Assembly (NCBI GenBank): GCA_030538185.1
Contig: JAUNUK010000005.1
Span: forward strand, 62,001 to 126,000
Direction of reading: 5' to 3'
DNA: 64,000 bases
From: Actinomycetaceae bacterium
GTDB taxonomy: Bacteria; Actinomycetota; Actinomycetes; Actinomycetales; Actinomycetaceae
Shown: positions 1 to 8,524 of the stretch, in pieces
How positions within the stretch are numbered: the stretch's first letter is position 1
How the letters are laid out: the number at the start of each line of letters is the position of its first letter
Translations under genes and position numbers: made by a program
Notes under the pieces: model-generated
Told to the model about the DNA's origin: nothing
The model's database searches: none
The model's input: only the letters and a program-made list of their open reading frames with translations

Positions 1-990
1 TAAAGCGCCACCAATCAAGGTGTTCATCCAGCGCGTGTAGATGACTTTGATGCCCACGGTGTCCGCGGCCTTGGGGTGTTCACCCACGGCACGCATACGC
101 AGGCCCCAACGCGAGTTGAAAACCAGGAACTGCAAGGCGATTGCAATGCCGTACATGAGGTAAATCAAGATGGATTGGTTGAAGAACACGGGTCCCAACA
201 CCGGGATGTCGGCCAATACGGGGATCTTGAGTTTCGGCAAGGGCATGGCCTTGTTGTAAAAGCCCTCGTTAGAAGACAAAACCGAGGAATACAAGAAGGT
301 TGTGAGCCCCAAGACCAACATGTTCAGCACAACGCCAACAATGATGTGGTCAACGCGGTATTTGATGGTGAACAGGGCCAGTAGGGTGGCGACCATCATG
401 CCCGCCACGGGACCAGCAATGAGGGCCACCCACGGGTTGCCGATCATTGAGGCGACAACTGCTCCCAGGAAGGCACCTGCCAAAAGCTGCCCCTCAATGG
501 CGATATTGATGATGCCAGAACGTTCGCACACCAGGCCAGAAAACGACCCGAACACCAGGGGTACAGCCAGGGCAAGCGCGCCTGCCAGGAGGCGTACCAC
601 AGGCATAACCGCATTCGGGTTATCGGCCACCACCCAAATCAGGAATGTCAGTATGAAGGCCAGACCCACACCTGCCAGGAACCAACCGCTGGCTGGTTTG
701 CGCTGCAGGGCGCGTACCCAAATCAAGGCAGTCAAGGCGGCTGCGATGAAGACCAGGATGAATAGGGCAGGGCGAGCAGGCACAGAGAGGTTTGGGATGG
801 TAAACCACGAGGTCGCACCCGCAAAAGAGAAAACGGAAACACCTGTGGTAAAGGGGATCAGCAAGGCACCCAGGATAGTCAAGACCAGAGAGGCTACGGG
901 GTTTCGCCAAGAGATTGGGGCCTTTACCTCCACCTCGGAGTTGTTCTCATTGCCGAGGGCGGGGGTAGCGGTGACTGTAGGGCTACTCAT
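1..990 (-). CDS. ABC transporter permease, BMP/nucleoside type (partial, C-terminus off the window)
   Basis: Inner-membrane permease of a nucleoside-type ABC importer. The frame is open from an ATG at 990 to the window edge (330 codons, no stop), so the C-terminus is missing. After a hydrophilic N-terminus of about 25 residues come several hydrophobic helices. The segment CERSGIINIAIEGQLLAG is typical of BPD_transp_2 permeases of the YufQ/NupQ type. Its start overlaps the stop of the preceding permease (ATGA), so the two are translationally coupled and probably form the heterodimeric channel. Substrate is inferred from family and neighbours: purine or other nucleosides, less likely another sugar derivative. 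Confidence 0.9.
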   Translation of the reverse strand, partial: MSSPTVTATPALGNENNSEVEVKAPISWRNPVASLVLTILGALLIPFTTGVSVFSFAGATSWFTIPNLSVPARPALFILVFIAAALTALIWVRALQRKPASGWFLAGVGLAFILTFLIWVVADNPNAVMPVVRLLAGALALAVPLVFGSFSGLVCERSGIINIAIEGQLLAGAFLGAVVASMIGNPWVALIAGPVAGMMVATLLALFTIKYRVDHIIVGVVLNMLVLGLTTFLYSSVLSSNEGFYNKAMPLPKLKIPVLADIPVLGPVFFNQSILIYLMYGIAIALQFLVFNSRWGLRMRAVGEHPKAADTVGIKVIYTRWMNTLIGGAL

Positions 991-2288
991 TTGGCCACCT
1001 CCTTATTGTCTGTGGCTTCATCGGGTACTGCTGTGTCGCCTTTTGCAGGAGCCTGCGTCTCGGGTGTTGGCGTGAGTGCGACTCGCCTATCGCGGGGTTC
1101 AGGAAGCCTGAAGATCCAACGAACCAAAGGCGGTGCTGCAATGAGCAGCACAATGACGGCCTGTGAGACCTGGACGATGTCTACAGGGATTCCGGCAGAT
1201 GCCTGCATGAGAGAGCCAGCTGCGTTCAGGGCCCCGAACAAAATGCCCGCTAAAACCGTGCCCAAGGGGGAGGATCCACCCAGGAGGGCGACCGTAATCG
1301 CATCGAATCCGTAAGAGCCTGCCACGCCTTCGTTAATAAACTTTTCGGTACCCATCGCTGGTCCTGTCGCGGCCAATCCCGCCAAGGCTCCCGAGAAGGT
1401 CATGGTCATGACGATGACCTTATTGGTAGAGATCCCTGCCGTGTTCGCGGCGTTCGGGTTCGCACCGGCAGCTCGCAGTTCAAAACCGAAGGTTGAGCGT
1501 TCCAGTACCCACCACACGCCCACGGCCACCACGAGGGCCAAAATGAAACCCCAGTGCAGACGGAAGCCACTTCCCAGCAGGGAGGGATATGCGGCCGAGT
1601 CTGGCAGGGCAGCTGAACGCCCTGGGTATCCTTTGGCGCCAATGAAACTGGGGCGTTTCAAGACGTAGGCCAAAAGGTAGAGTGCAATCGAGTTGAGCAT
1701 GATGGTCACAATGACCTCGTTTGCACCAAGTTTCGCTTTAAGGTAACCGGGAATGAAACCGTAGGCGGCACCACCCACCCCCGCAGCCACAATGGTGGCC
1801 AGAAGGTGTAACGGGCCAGGTAGGTTCGAGTTTAGACCCACGAAAGTTCCCACAATTGCACCGACGATAAGTTGGCCTTGGGCGCCAATATTGAACAGGC
1901 CAGCCTTGAAGCCAACGCCCACGGCCAGGCCTGCAAATATCAGGGGCACAGAGTTCGTTAGTGAGTCCATCAGAGGTTTGAACATGCCAGTAGGACTTGC
2001 CGCGCGGTAATCAAAGATGGCGCCGCGCACAAGGGACGTAAAGAACTGTGAAAAAGAGGTGGTGACCTCGCGGAAGAAGTCTGCGGGCCTGGCAAACAGG
2101 TACGCAGAGGTACGGATGACGTCCGGGTTGAATAGGGCTACGAGCAGTGCGCCAATAAGCAACGAAAGGATGATCGCCAGGCCGATAATCATCCCGGACG
2201 AAGCAAAAATGTCGCGCAGGACAGTGTTAAAAGGTGGACGCTTGGGCTTTTGGACTGTTGCAGTATCGGGTGTTTCTAACTTGCTCAC
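987..2288 (-). CDS. ABC transporter permease, BMP/nucleoside type
   Basis: First permease of the importer, 433 residues, with about nine hydrophobic helices between roughly residues 30 and 395 and charged termini. The segment FKAGLFNIGAQGQLIVGA is characteristic of the YufP/NupP branch of BPD_transp_2 permeases. It pairs with the downstream permease to form the membrane channel driven by the double-domain ATPase encoded upstream. Its start overlaps the ATPase stop by 4 bases and its stop overlaps the next start by 4 bases, so the three transporter subunits look translationally coupled. The C-terminal tail of about 40 residues is hydrophilic and poorly conserved. Substrate assignment is inference from family. 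Confidence 0.92.
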   Translation of the reverse strand: MSKLETPDTATVQKPKRPPFNTVLRDIFASSGMIIGLAIILSLLIGALLVALFNPDVIRTSAYLFARPADFFREVTTSFSQFFTSLVRGAIFDYRAASPTGMFKPLMDSLTNSVPLIFAGLAVGVGFKAGLFNIGAQGQLIVGAIVGTFVGLNSNLPGPLHLLATIVAAGVGGAAYGFIPGYLKAKLGANEVIVTIMLNSIALYLLAYVLKRPSFIGAKGYPGRSAALPDSAAYPSLLGSGFRLHWGFILALVVAVGVWWVLERSTFGFELRAAGANPNAANTAGISTNKVIVMTMTFSGALAGLAATGPAMGTEKFINEGVAGSYGFDAITVALLGGSSPLGTVLAGILFGALNAAGSLMQASAGIPVDIVQVSQAVIVLLIAAPPLVRWIFRLPEPRDRRVALTPTPETQAPAKGDTAVPDEATDNKEVAK

Positions 2289-3817
2289 TGCGCCACCTCC
2301 TTAGTCGACGCTAAGGCTTCTTCGGCGCTGACACCGGCCATCATTAATCCGAGGGCTTCCCTGGATGTATTGGCAGGTACGATCCCAACGATTCGTCCCC
2401 GGTACATGACAGCGATCCTGTCAGCTAGGGCGACGACTTCGTCCAATTCGGTGGAGATCACCAAAACAGGCACGCCCTTGTCGCGCTCTTCAATCATGCG
2501 ACGGTGAACGAACTCGATAGACCCCACATCAAGGCCGCGCGTGGGCTGGGAGACCACCAGAAGCTTCAACTCACGTGACAGTTCGCGGGCCAAAATGACT
2601 TTCTGTGCGTTTCCGCCGGACAGGGTAGAAATCGGGTCGGATACGTCTGTGACGCGCACGTCGAAGACCTCTCGCAAGTTTTCCGCATTGTTGGCAACAG
2701 CACCCAGGTTCATTGCCGGGCCACGAGCAAAAGGTGGGCGATCGTAGACATCCAGGATCATGTTTTGGGCAATCGTCATACTTGAAATCATCCCGTCCCT
2801 GGAACGGTCTTCGGGTACAAAACCTAAGCCCATGCGCAGACGTTCTTTGATTTTCTTGCCCAGCATCTCTTCGCCGTGCAAGGTGATGGACCCGGCTGCG
2901 GGTTTTAGACCACCCAAAATAGAGGCGGCCAGTTCTGTTTGCCCATTGCCTTGAACACCTGCCACACATAAGACCTCGCCTGCACGTATGGAAAGGGAGA
3001 CGTGGTCTATGACCTTGCGGCCCGTGTCATCCAAAACGCTTAAATCCTGAACTTTAAAGGCCTCGTCGCCCAGATTGGCTTCTGCCTTATCGAGGCCAAG
3101 GTCAACGGCGCGTCCAACCATCAGATTCGCCAAATCGCCCTCGGAAGAATCTGGTTGGGCATGGCCCACGACGCGTCCTCGCCTAATAACCGTGATTTTG
3201 TCGGCTACCGCGCGGACCTCACGGAGCTTGTGTGTGATGAACAGGATTGAGGTTCCGCCATTTTTTAGCTCACGCATGATCTCAATAAGCTCATCGGTCT
3301 CCTGCGGGGTGAGGACAGCTGTGGGCTCATCCAGGATTAAGATCTTGGCGTCCCGTGACAGGGCTTTGATGATTTCAACCCTCTGTTGGGCTCCAACGGG
3401 CAGGTCTTCAATCAGAGCCTCTGGGTCCACATCAAAACCGAAACGATCGGAGAGCTCACGCACCTTTGCGTTAGCAGCCTTGTGGTCGATGATCCCCGCA
3501 GTTGTTGGCTCATACCCTAAGGCCACGGATTCTGCGACCGTAAAGACAGGCACCAGCATGAAGTGTTGGTGAACCATGCCGATCCCGGCGGCGACCGCAT
3601 CTCCTGGCCCCTTGAAGACGACTTCTTGATCGTCAATCAGGATCTGGCCCTCTTCGGCCGAATAAAGGCCGTATAAGACGTTCATCAGGGTTGACTTACC
3701 GGCACCGTTTTCACCCAGTAGCGCGTGTATTTCTCCTGGTTCGACCACCAGGTCGATAGAGTCATTTGCCACCAAGGGGCCGAACTTTTTTGTGATGCCT
3801 CGCAGCTCAAGCTTCAT
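2285..3817 (-). CDS. ABC transporter ATP-binding protein with two nucleotide-binding domains (nucleoside type)
   Basis: Energises the importer. At 510 residues it is a fused tandem ATPase, as in the YufO/NupA and RbsA-like families. The first domain has a Walker A motif GENGAGKST at residues 35-43, a signature near residue 140 (LPVGAQQRVEI) and Walker B ending LDEPTAVL. The second domain is degenerate: its P-loop region reads GVQGNGQTEL and its Walker B ends SQPTRGLD, lacking the usual Asp-Glu. Its signature LSGGNAQKV is intact. This asymmetry is normal for the family, where one site is catalytically weak. It follows the lipoprotein gene after a 106-base gap containing a strong hairpin and overlaps the downstream permease by 4 bases. 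Confidence 0.95.
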   Translation of the reverse strand: MKLELRGITKKFGPLVANDSIDLVVEPGEIHALLGENGAGKSTLMNVLYGLYSAEEGQILIDDQEVVFKGPGDAVAAGIGMVHQHFMLVPVFTVAESVALGYEPTTAGIIDHKAANAKVRELSDRFGFDVDPEALIEDLPVGAQQRVEIIKALSRDAKILILDEPTAVLTPQETDELIEIMRELKNGGTSILFITHKLREVRAVADKITVIRRGRVVGHAQPDSSEGDLANLMVGRAVDLGLDKAEANLGDEAFKVQDLSVLDDTGRKVIDHVSLSIRAGEVLCVAGVQGNGQTELAASILGGLKPAAGSITLHGEEMLGKKIKERLRMGLGFVPEDRSRDGMISSMTIAQNMILDVYDRPPFARGPAMNLGAVANNAENLREVFDVRVTDVSDPISTLSGGNAQKVILARELSRELKLLVVSQPTRGLDVGSIEFVHRRMIEERDKGVPVLVISTELDEVVALADRIAVMYRGRIVGIVPANTSREALGLMMAGVSAEEALASTKEVAQ

Positions 3818-3860
3818 TGATTGGCTCCTGGTCTGTGCCGATAAAGAAAATGACTTAAGT

Positions 3861-3915
3861 GTGGCCCGGGCAGTTCCACCGCATCGTTGTAATGCAGCTT
3901 TCCCGCCCGGGCCAC
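3861..3915 (-). terminator. Intercistronic stem-loop between the lipoprotein and ATPase genes
   Basis: A perfect 11-base GC-rich inverted repeat (GTGGCCCGGGC at 3861-3871 and GCCCGGGCCAC at 3905-3915) encloses 33 bases. It lies directly after the lipoprotein stop in the transcribed direction. There is no U-rich tract, so it is more likely a 3'-end stabiliser or partial terminator than a full terminator. Such elements commonly let the binding protein be made in excess over the membrane subunits. The role is inferred; the repeat is seen. Confidence 0.7.
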
Positions 3916-3923
3916 ATGCCGTA

Positions 3924-5030
3924 CTACGGCTGGTTTGTGGTTTCCACCTTCAAGGTGCCTGCGACAATCTCGTCTTGCAGTTTCTTGAGGGTTTCCTTGA
4001 TTGGGGCCGGAACCTTAGAGTCGAAATCGTGGAAGGGGGCAAGGGATACGCCCTTGTTTTCCAGTGTTCCGACATAAGGAGCAGAAGAGAAGTTGCCTTC
4101 CTTCGAGGCCTTTACGGAGTCAAAGACGGACTGGCCGATCTCTTTTACAACCGAAGTCAAGATGACTGCGCCGTCTGAAGTGGACTCAAAGCCATCAGAG
4201 TCAACCCAAATGACCATGTCATTGGCCTCGGATTCCTTTACGGCCGTGGCTGTGGCAGCACCCAGGGGACCTGCCACAGGCATGATCACATCGGCGCCTT
4301 GAGACAACAGGCCTTCAGACAGCTGCTTGGCCTTGTTTTGATCCTCGAAGGACCCCACGAAGGAACCGTTTTGTGCAGCCTTATCCCAGCCCAATAGCTG
4401 TACTGCTGCGCCTGCATCTTCGTTGAAGCGGGCTACGCCATCAGCGAAGCCGTCCATGAAGATAGAAACGGAAGGAATCTGCATGCCGCCAAAAGTGCCA
4501 ACCTTGCTAGATTCTGACATGGCAGCTGCCGCGTAGCCTGCTAAGTAAGCGGCCTCAGCCGTGTTAAAGATCAGGGGCTTGGCGTTGGGCAGGTCCAAGA
4601 CATTGAATTCCTTATCGGTGATACGCGAGTCCACCAAAGCGAAATGTACGTCGGGATTGGCTTGTGCCGCGTCCCTGATGGCGTCGTTGAGCATAAAGCC
4701 CACGCCGATGATAAGACCACACTTCTCTGCGATCAGATTGTTGATATTGGGTACGAAATCGCCGGGGTCTTTGGATTCGGCGAAGGAAACTGCAATACCC
4801 AGTTCTGCTTTCGCCTTGTCCAAACCTTCTTTACCCGACTGGTTGAAGGACTTGTCATCAAATCCTCCCTGGTCAGAGACCATGCAGGCCTTAAAGTCTG
4901 CTGCTGGGGCAGAAGCATCGGTGGTGTCGGTAGCCTCAGGCGTTGCTTCCTTCTCGGGAGCGGCACCACAAGCCGCAAGGCTTGCAGTCACCATGAGTGC
5001 CAGCAACGCTGCTGGTAGTGATTTTTTCAA
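3924..5030 (-). CDS. BMP-family ABC transporter substrate-binding lipoprotein
   Basis: Extracytoplasmic receptor of the nucleoside-type importer, 368 residues. It opens with a lipoprotein signal peptide: Lys-Lys, a hydrophobic stretch, then the lipobox LAAC with Cys21 as the lipidated residue. A short Glu/Thr/Ala-rich linker follows (to about residue 45). The mature domain then begins with the BMP-type segment containing GGFDDKSFNQSG, typical of PnrA/BmpA/Med proteins that bind purine nucleosides. LspA encoded near 58.7 kb would mature it. It is the first gene of the transporter operon, and a good ribosome-binding site (AGGAGG) precedes the ATG. The nucleoside ligand is inferred from family, not proven by sequence. 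Confidence 0.93.
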   Translation of the reverse strand: MKKSLPAALLALMVTASLAACGAAPEKEATPEATDTTDASAPAADFKACMVSDQGGFDDKSFNQSGKEGLDKAKAELGIAVSFAESKDPGDFVPNINNLIAEKCGLIIGVGFMLNDAIRDAAQANPDVHFALVDSRITDKEFNVLDLPNAKPLIFNTAEAAYLAGYAAAAMSESSKVGTFGGMQIPSVSIFMDGFADGVARFNEDAGAAVQLLGWDKAAQNGSFVGSFEDQNKAKQLSEGLLSQGADVIMPVAGPLGAATATAVKESEANDMVIWVDSDGFESTSDGAVILTSVVKEIGQSVFDSVKASKEGNFSSAPYVGTLENKGVSLAPFHDFDSKVPAPIKETLKKLQDEIVAGTLKVETTNQP

Positions 5031-5141
5031 AGGAACCTCCTGTTATGGGTGTCTTTCGTCGAAGACTTAAGACAGTGCTTCAATAATGTAGCGGTTTTGC
5101 ATGATTTTGGCACCTCATATGGAACTTATTGTGGATTGCGC

Positions 5142-5603
5142 CTAGTCATCGCCCATGTGCAAGAACCTTGGACCCCGGGGATGTGCCTTGCTGTAGGCGT
5201 CGGCTCTGCGTCCCAATACGAGTCCTATCAGGCCGACCAGAAAGAAACAGGCACCAAAAATCCATGTCGGTGCAGGCGCGAACCCGCCTGCTTTCATCAC
5301 TGTATATATCCCAAAAGCGATCATTCCCACAGCCACAACAAGCGCAGTTCCCCACACGCCAGAGGCAGGAAAATGCGTACCCAAACGAACAATTGCGAAG
5401 GCAACTCCCAAAATACACGCCAGAGCCAAAAGAAACGTCACGGAGGCGGCACTCGCAAAGTTTTCGCCTAATGCGGCCAAAATCTGTGTCACCACAAAGG
5501 TGAGGACTGCAGCAAGTGCACACACGACAGCATCTATGGCAGTGGGAAGGAGCTTCCCACTGTGTTTGCTAGGTCTCTTTGGGCCTTCGGGAGATGGGGG
5601 CAT
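5142..5603 (-). CDS. Small conserved-looking membrane protein, function unknown
   Basis: I do not recognise this protein. It is 153 residues, with a Pro/Lys-rich cytoplasmic-looking N-terminus (about 20 residues), four predicted membrane helices (roughly residues 22-45, 52-72, 82-103 and 113-130) and a basic C-terminal tail. It lies upstream of the BMP operon on the same strand, 111 bases away, and divergent from the M16 peptidase gene. Nothing ties it to transport. It could be a small integral membrane protein of the kind often found beside this locus in actinobacteria. Confidence is in the coding status, not in any role. Confidence 0.7.
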   Translation of the reverse strand: MPPSPEGPKRPSKHSGKLLPTAIDAVVCALAAVLTFVVTQILAALGENFASAASVTFLLALACILGVAFAIVRLGTHFPASGVWGTALVVAVGMIAFGIYTVMKAGGFAPAPTWIFGACFFLVGLIGLVLGRRADAYSKAHPRGPRFLHMGDD

Positions 5604-5663
5604 CGCTTACCTTTCACGCGGACGTGCCTCCAGCCTAGTTCACTAGCTCTCGATTGGGTCTAC

Positions 5664-5669
5664 TACAAT
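5664..5669 (+). promoter_or_regulatory. Candidate -10 hexamer giving a leaderless M16 peptidase transcript
   Basis: TACAAT ends 7 bases before the ATG at 5677, which places the expected transcription start at or next to the A of the start codon. No convincing -35 element is seen. Leaderless mRNAs are common in actinobacteria, but this is inferred from spacing alone. Confidence 0.4.
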
Positions 5670-5676
5670 CTGGGGG

Positions 5677-7059
5677 ATGACCACTGACAAGTCGTATCTT
5701 CATGAGCTTTCACTGCCCTCTGTATCTGCCAATGACCCACGTGCAACATTGGTATTAGACGACAAAGGTCTGGTCAAGCGCTCCGTTTTACCTGGAGGGA
5801 TCAGGGTCATCAGTGAGGAAATGCACGGCACGCGAGGAGCGTCAATAGGGGTGTGGGTTCCCAGAGGTTCAAGAAACGAGGCCGAGGGCGGTTATGGCGC
5901 CACTCATTTCTTGGAACACTTGCTATTCAAAGGAACACACAGGCACACGGCTCGCGAACTCGCCTATGCCTTTGACCAGGTGGGTGGGGAATCCAATGCT
6001 GCAACCAGCCGGGAACATACCCACTACTACGCCCGTGTCCTCGCCAAGGATATTGAACTGGCCGTAGACCTACTCATGGACATGGTGACTTCAGCGAAAC
6101 TTGCCGAGGACGACTTCCTTCTGGAGCGTAGCGTCATCCTTGATGAACTGGCCATGAGTATGGATGACCCAAGCGAGCAGATCCACGACCAGTTTGCCGC
6201 TGCAGTGTTTCCTCATCACCCTTTGGGCAGGCCTGTTGGTGGCACCAAGCAGACCGTGGAGGATATAACCCTGCAAGCCGTTCGTGAACACTTCCGGCTC
6301 GGATATACCCCAAACCAAGTGGTCATTGCTGGGGCCGGGGCCCTGGAACATCAAAGTCTTTGTGACCTCGTACTAAACAGTGTAGAGCGGGCCAAAACAG
6401 CCGGTGGAGCCTGGGAATCTTGGCAGACCGCCTTGGACGCAGACACTTTGAGCCTCGGATTTCCTGAAAGCTTCCCAGGAGGTATCGCTGCCAGGCCACA
6501 AGCAGCAGATAAACGGAACATACACATGCCTGTGGAACAAACCCACATTATTTGCGGGGGACCTGGTCTCGAGGTGACCTCGCCCCTGCGTCCCGTGTCT
6601 TCCGTTTTGGAAACGATCCTGGGCGGGGGCATGTCCTCCAGGCTTTTCCAAACCGTCAGGGAAGAACGCGGCCTGGCCTATACGACGTATAGCTTTTCGA
6701 GTGCCTACCACGATACGGGACTCTTTGGAATGTATGCGGCCTGTGCGCCCCACCACGCAGGGGAGGTCAGCCAACTCATGCGCGCACAACTGGAGCTTTT
6801 GGCCACGGTACCGGTCGATGATTCGGAACTGAACCGCGCCAAGGGGCAGTTGCGTGGCTCGGTTCTGTTGGGCATGGAAGACACGGGGGCAAGAATGTCT
6901 AGACTGGGTGCAGCAGAGATTATTGTCGGAAAATACAAGCCCTTGGATACCTCTTTGAGCCAAATTGATGCCGTAACGGCGCAGGATATTAAAGACTTGG
7001 CAACGCGGTATGTGCAGGATGCGGGTACCGAGGTCTGGCTAGGAAGCGTCGAACAGTAA
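5677..7059 (+). CDS. pepR: M16 family zinc metallopeptidase (PepR-like, insulinase/processing-peptidase fold)
   Basis: Probable cytoplasmic zinc peptidase of 460 residues. The inverted zinc motif HFLEH is at residues 77-81 (His77, Glu80, His81). The third ligand is Glu157 in VILDE, at exactly the spacing known for M16 enzymes. The C-terminal half holds the second M16 domain with the RxxxYxxYxF-like stretch RGLAYTTYSF. Length and layout match the single-chain M16B enzymes encoded between pnp and dapB in many actinobacteria. It runs into dapB with a 9-base gap. The physiological substrate is not evident. The window lacks pnp upstream; instead a divergent membrane-protein gene is present. Confidence 0.92.
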   Translation: MTTDKSYLHELSLPSVSANDPRATLVLDDKGLVKRSVLPGGIRVISEEMHGTRGASIGVWVPRGSRNEAEGGYGATHFLEHLLFKGTHRHTARELAYAFDQVGGESNAATSREHTHYYARVLAKDIELAVDLLMDMVTSAKLAEDDFLLERSVILDELAMSMDDPSEQIHDQFAAAVFPHHPLGRPVGGTKQTVEDITLQAVREHFRLGYTPNQVVIAGAGALEHQSLCDLVLNSVERAKTAGGAWESWQTALDADTLSLGFPESFPGGIAARPQAADKRNIHMPVEQTHIICGGPGLEVTSPLRPVSSVLETILGGGMSSRLFQTVREERGLAYTTYSFSSAYHDTGLFGMYAACAPHHAGEVSQLMRAQLELLATVPVDDSELNRAKGQLRGSVLLGMEDTGARMSRLGAAEIIVGKYKPLDTSLSQIDAVTAQDIKDLATRYVQDAGTEVWLGSVEQ

Positions 7060-7068
7060 GGTTGAAGC

Positions 7069-7812
7069 ATGATAAAAGTTGCGGTTACAGGTGCTAAAGG
7101 ACGTATGGGGTCGACAGTGTGCGCGGCCGTCGAAGGGGCTGAGGACATGTCCCTGGTCGCTCGCCTCGATCAAGGCGACCTGATTACTCCAGACAGCCTC
7201 AAGGGCGCCCAAGTGGTTGTGGACTTTTCTATTCCCTCTGCTACGCAGGACAATGTCGCAGCGATATTAGCGTCTGGGGCAGATGCGGTTGTCGGTACAA
7301 CGGGATGGACAGCACAGGCATACGACACGGTGCGCGCACAGTTGGCACAATTACCACAGCGTTCAGCGATTATTGCCCCCAATTTTGCGCTCTCTGCAGT
7401 ACTGGCCATGAGCTTTGCTGAAAAGGCAGCCGCCTATTTCGAATCTGCAGAAGTCATTGAGATGCACCATCCAAATAAGGTTGACGCCCCCTCCGGCACG
7501 GCTTACGCCACAGCTCAGGCTATTTCCCGAGGGCGTCTCGCCGCAGGTCTGGCACCCATGCCAGATGCCACCGAAACAGACCCCTTGGGCGCGCGCGGCG
7601 CCGTTATTGAGGGCGTGCCTGTGCATGCCGTGCGTCTGCGTGGTTTAAACGCTCACGAAGAGATCCTGTTTGGAAACCCGGGAGAACAGTTGGTTATTCG
7701 CTCGGACTGTTTCGATAGGCAGTCTTTTATGCCTGGTGTTCTGCTTGCCGTGCGCAAGGTCCGTGGTCGTGGAGGCTTGACCATCGGCCTCGAAAAGATA
7801 CTGGGTATCTAG
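7069..7812 (+). CDS. dapB: 4-hydroxy-tetrahydrodipicolinate reductase
   Basis: Cytoplasmic NAD(P)H-dependent reductase forming tetrahydrodipicolinate, the second step of the diaminopimelate/lysine pathway. The 247-residue length is normal. The nucleotide-binding loop GAKGRMG is at residues 8-14 and the catalytic/substrate motif HHPNKVDAPSG near residues 132-143. It follows the peptidase gene by 9 bases and shares its transcript. It is separated from dapA by a convergent acetyltransferase gene. As MurE here seems not to use diaminopimelate, the pathway probably serves lysine supply. Confidence 0.97.
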   Translation: MIKVAVTGAKGRMGSTVCAAVEGAEDMSLVARLDQGDLITPDSLKGAQVVVDFSIPSATQDNVAAILASGADAVVGTTGWTAQAYDTVRAQLAQLPQRSAIIAPNFALSAVLAMSFAEKAAAYFESAEVIEMHHPNKVDAPSGTAYATAQAISRGRLAAGLAPMPDATETDPLGARGAVIEGVPVHAVRLRGLNAHEEILFGNPGEQLVIRSDCFDRQSFMPGVLLAVRKVRGRGGLTIGLEKILGI

Positions 7813-7826
7813 CTAAGCCACGTTCT

Positions 7827-8420
7827 TTACGAGTCGCCCTCGGAAATATTCGTGTACCAGCACATTTCGAAAAGCTGCTGGTCGCCGACCTCGAAACCAC
7901 GCCGCAACCCTGCCGGTGCGAAACCTACCTGTGTGAGAAAACGAATATGAGGCTGGGCGCCTTGTAACACCCAGGTTTGGATTCGTGAAATGCCGCGTTG
8001 TCTCAGTGTTTCGGTGACGGCAGCCATAAGGCGGGAGGCGTGACCCTGGCGGCCGTACTCTTGAGAAACCTCCAGGGCGCTGATTTCTACCTCGGCGGGG
8101 AGGTGGGATAGGGGGTGTTCCTCGTCGAGGTGCTGGTCCACGTTGGCCGGTGTGAAAGCCAGGAAACCGACGATTTGTGGGCCAAGGGCGGCAACAAAGA
8201 CGCCTTGAGTGTCCTTTGGGGGTTCCAGTAAAGAGCGCTGCCACTGTTCAGTCATCTTCTGTGGGTCAAGTGCCTGAGCCAATATGGAGTGAGCCCACGT
8301 GGCGTCACCGAGGAAAGAAGACAGGGCCTCATTCATGTTGCGTGCCTGGATGTCGGCTATCGCAGGCGCGTCGGCCTCGGTGGCTTGGCGAACATGTGCG
8401 GGGCTATCGATGTCTTTCAC
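7827..8420 (-). CDS. GNAT-family N-acetyltransferase
   Basis: Predicted acetyl-CoA-dependent acetyltransferase of 197 residues. The acetyl-CoA pyrophosphate-binding motif A appears as VSQEYGRQGHASRLM in the middle of the chain, preceded by the strand AEVEISALEV and followed by a C-terminal strand containing FLTQVGF. The substrate cannot be read from sequence. It is transcribed against dapB and dapA and sits between them, so it is probably an independent unit inserted into the usual dapB-dapA arrangement. The two stop codons (dapB and this gene) are only 14 bases apart, with no evident bidirectional terminator. Confidence 0.88.
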   Translation of the reverse strand: MKDIDSPAHVRQATEADAPAIADIQARNMNEALSSFLGDATWAHSILAQALDPQKMTEQWQRSLLEPPKDTQGVFVAALGPQIVGFLAFTPANVDQHLDEEHPLSHLPAEVEISALEVSQEYGRQGHASRLMAAVTETLRQRGISRIQTWVLQGAQPHIRFLTQVGFAPAGLRRGFEVGDQQLFEMCWYTNISEGDS

Positions 8421-8524
8421 ATACCCAGGCTACCTGTCTTGCGTTGCGACGGTCCTGTGTAAGACAAACCGAGATAACATGTCCTTAGTCAAGTTTCCCC
8501 CGCCAGTAAGGATACGGTTAAGCC

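Noticed and set aside
302..1075. 257-codon plus-strand frame across the permease genes
   Set aside because: Antisense to two well-supported permeases, rich in Arg/Thr/Pro, no recognisable domain or ribosome-binding site.
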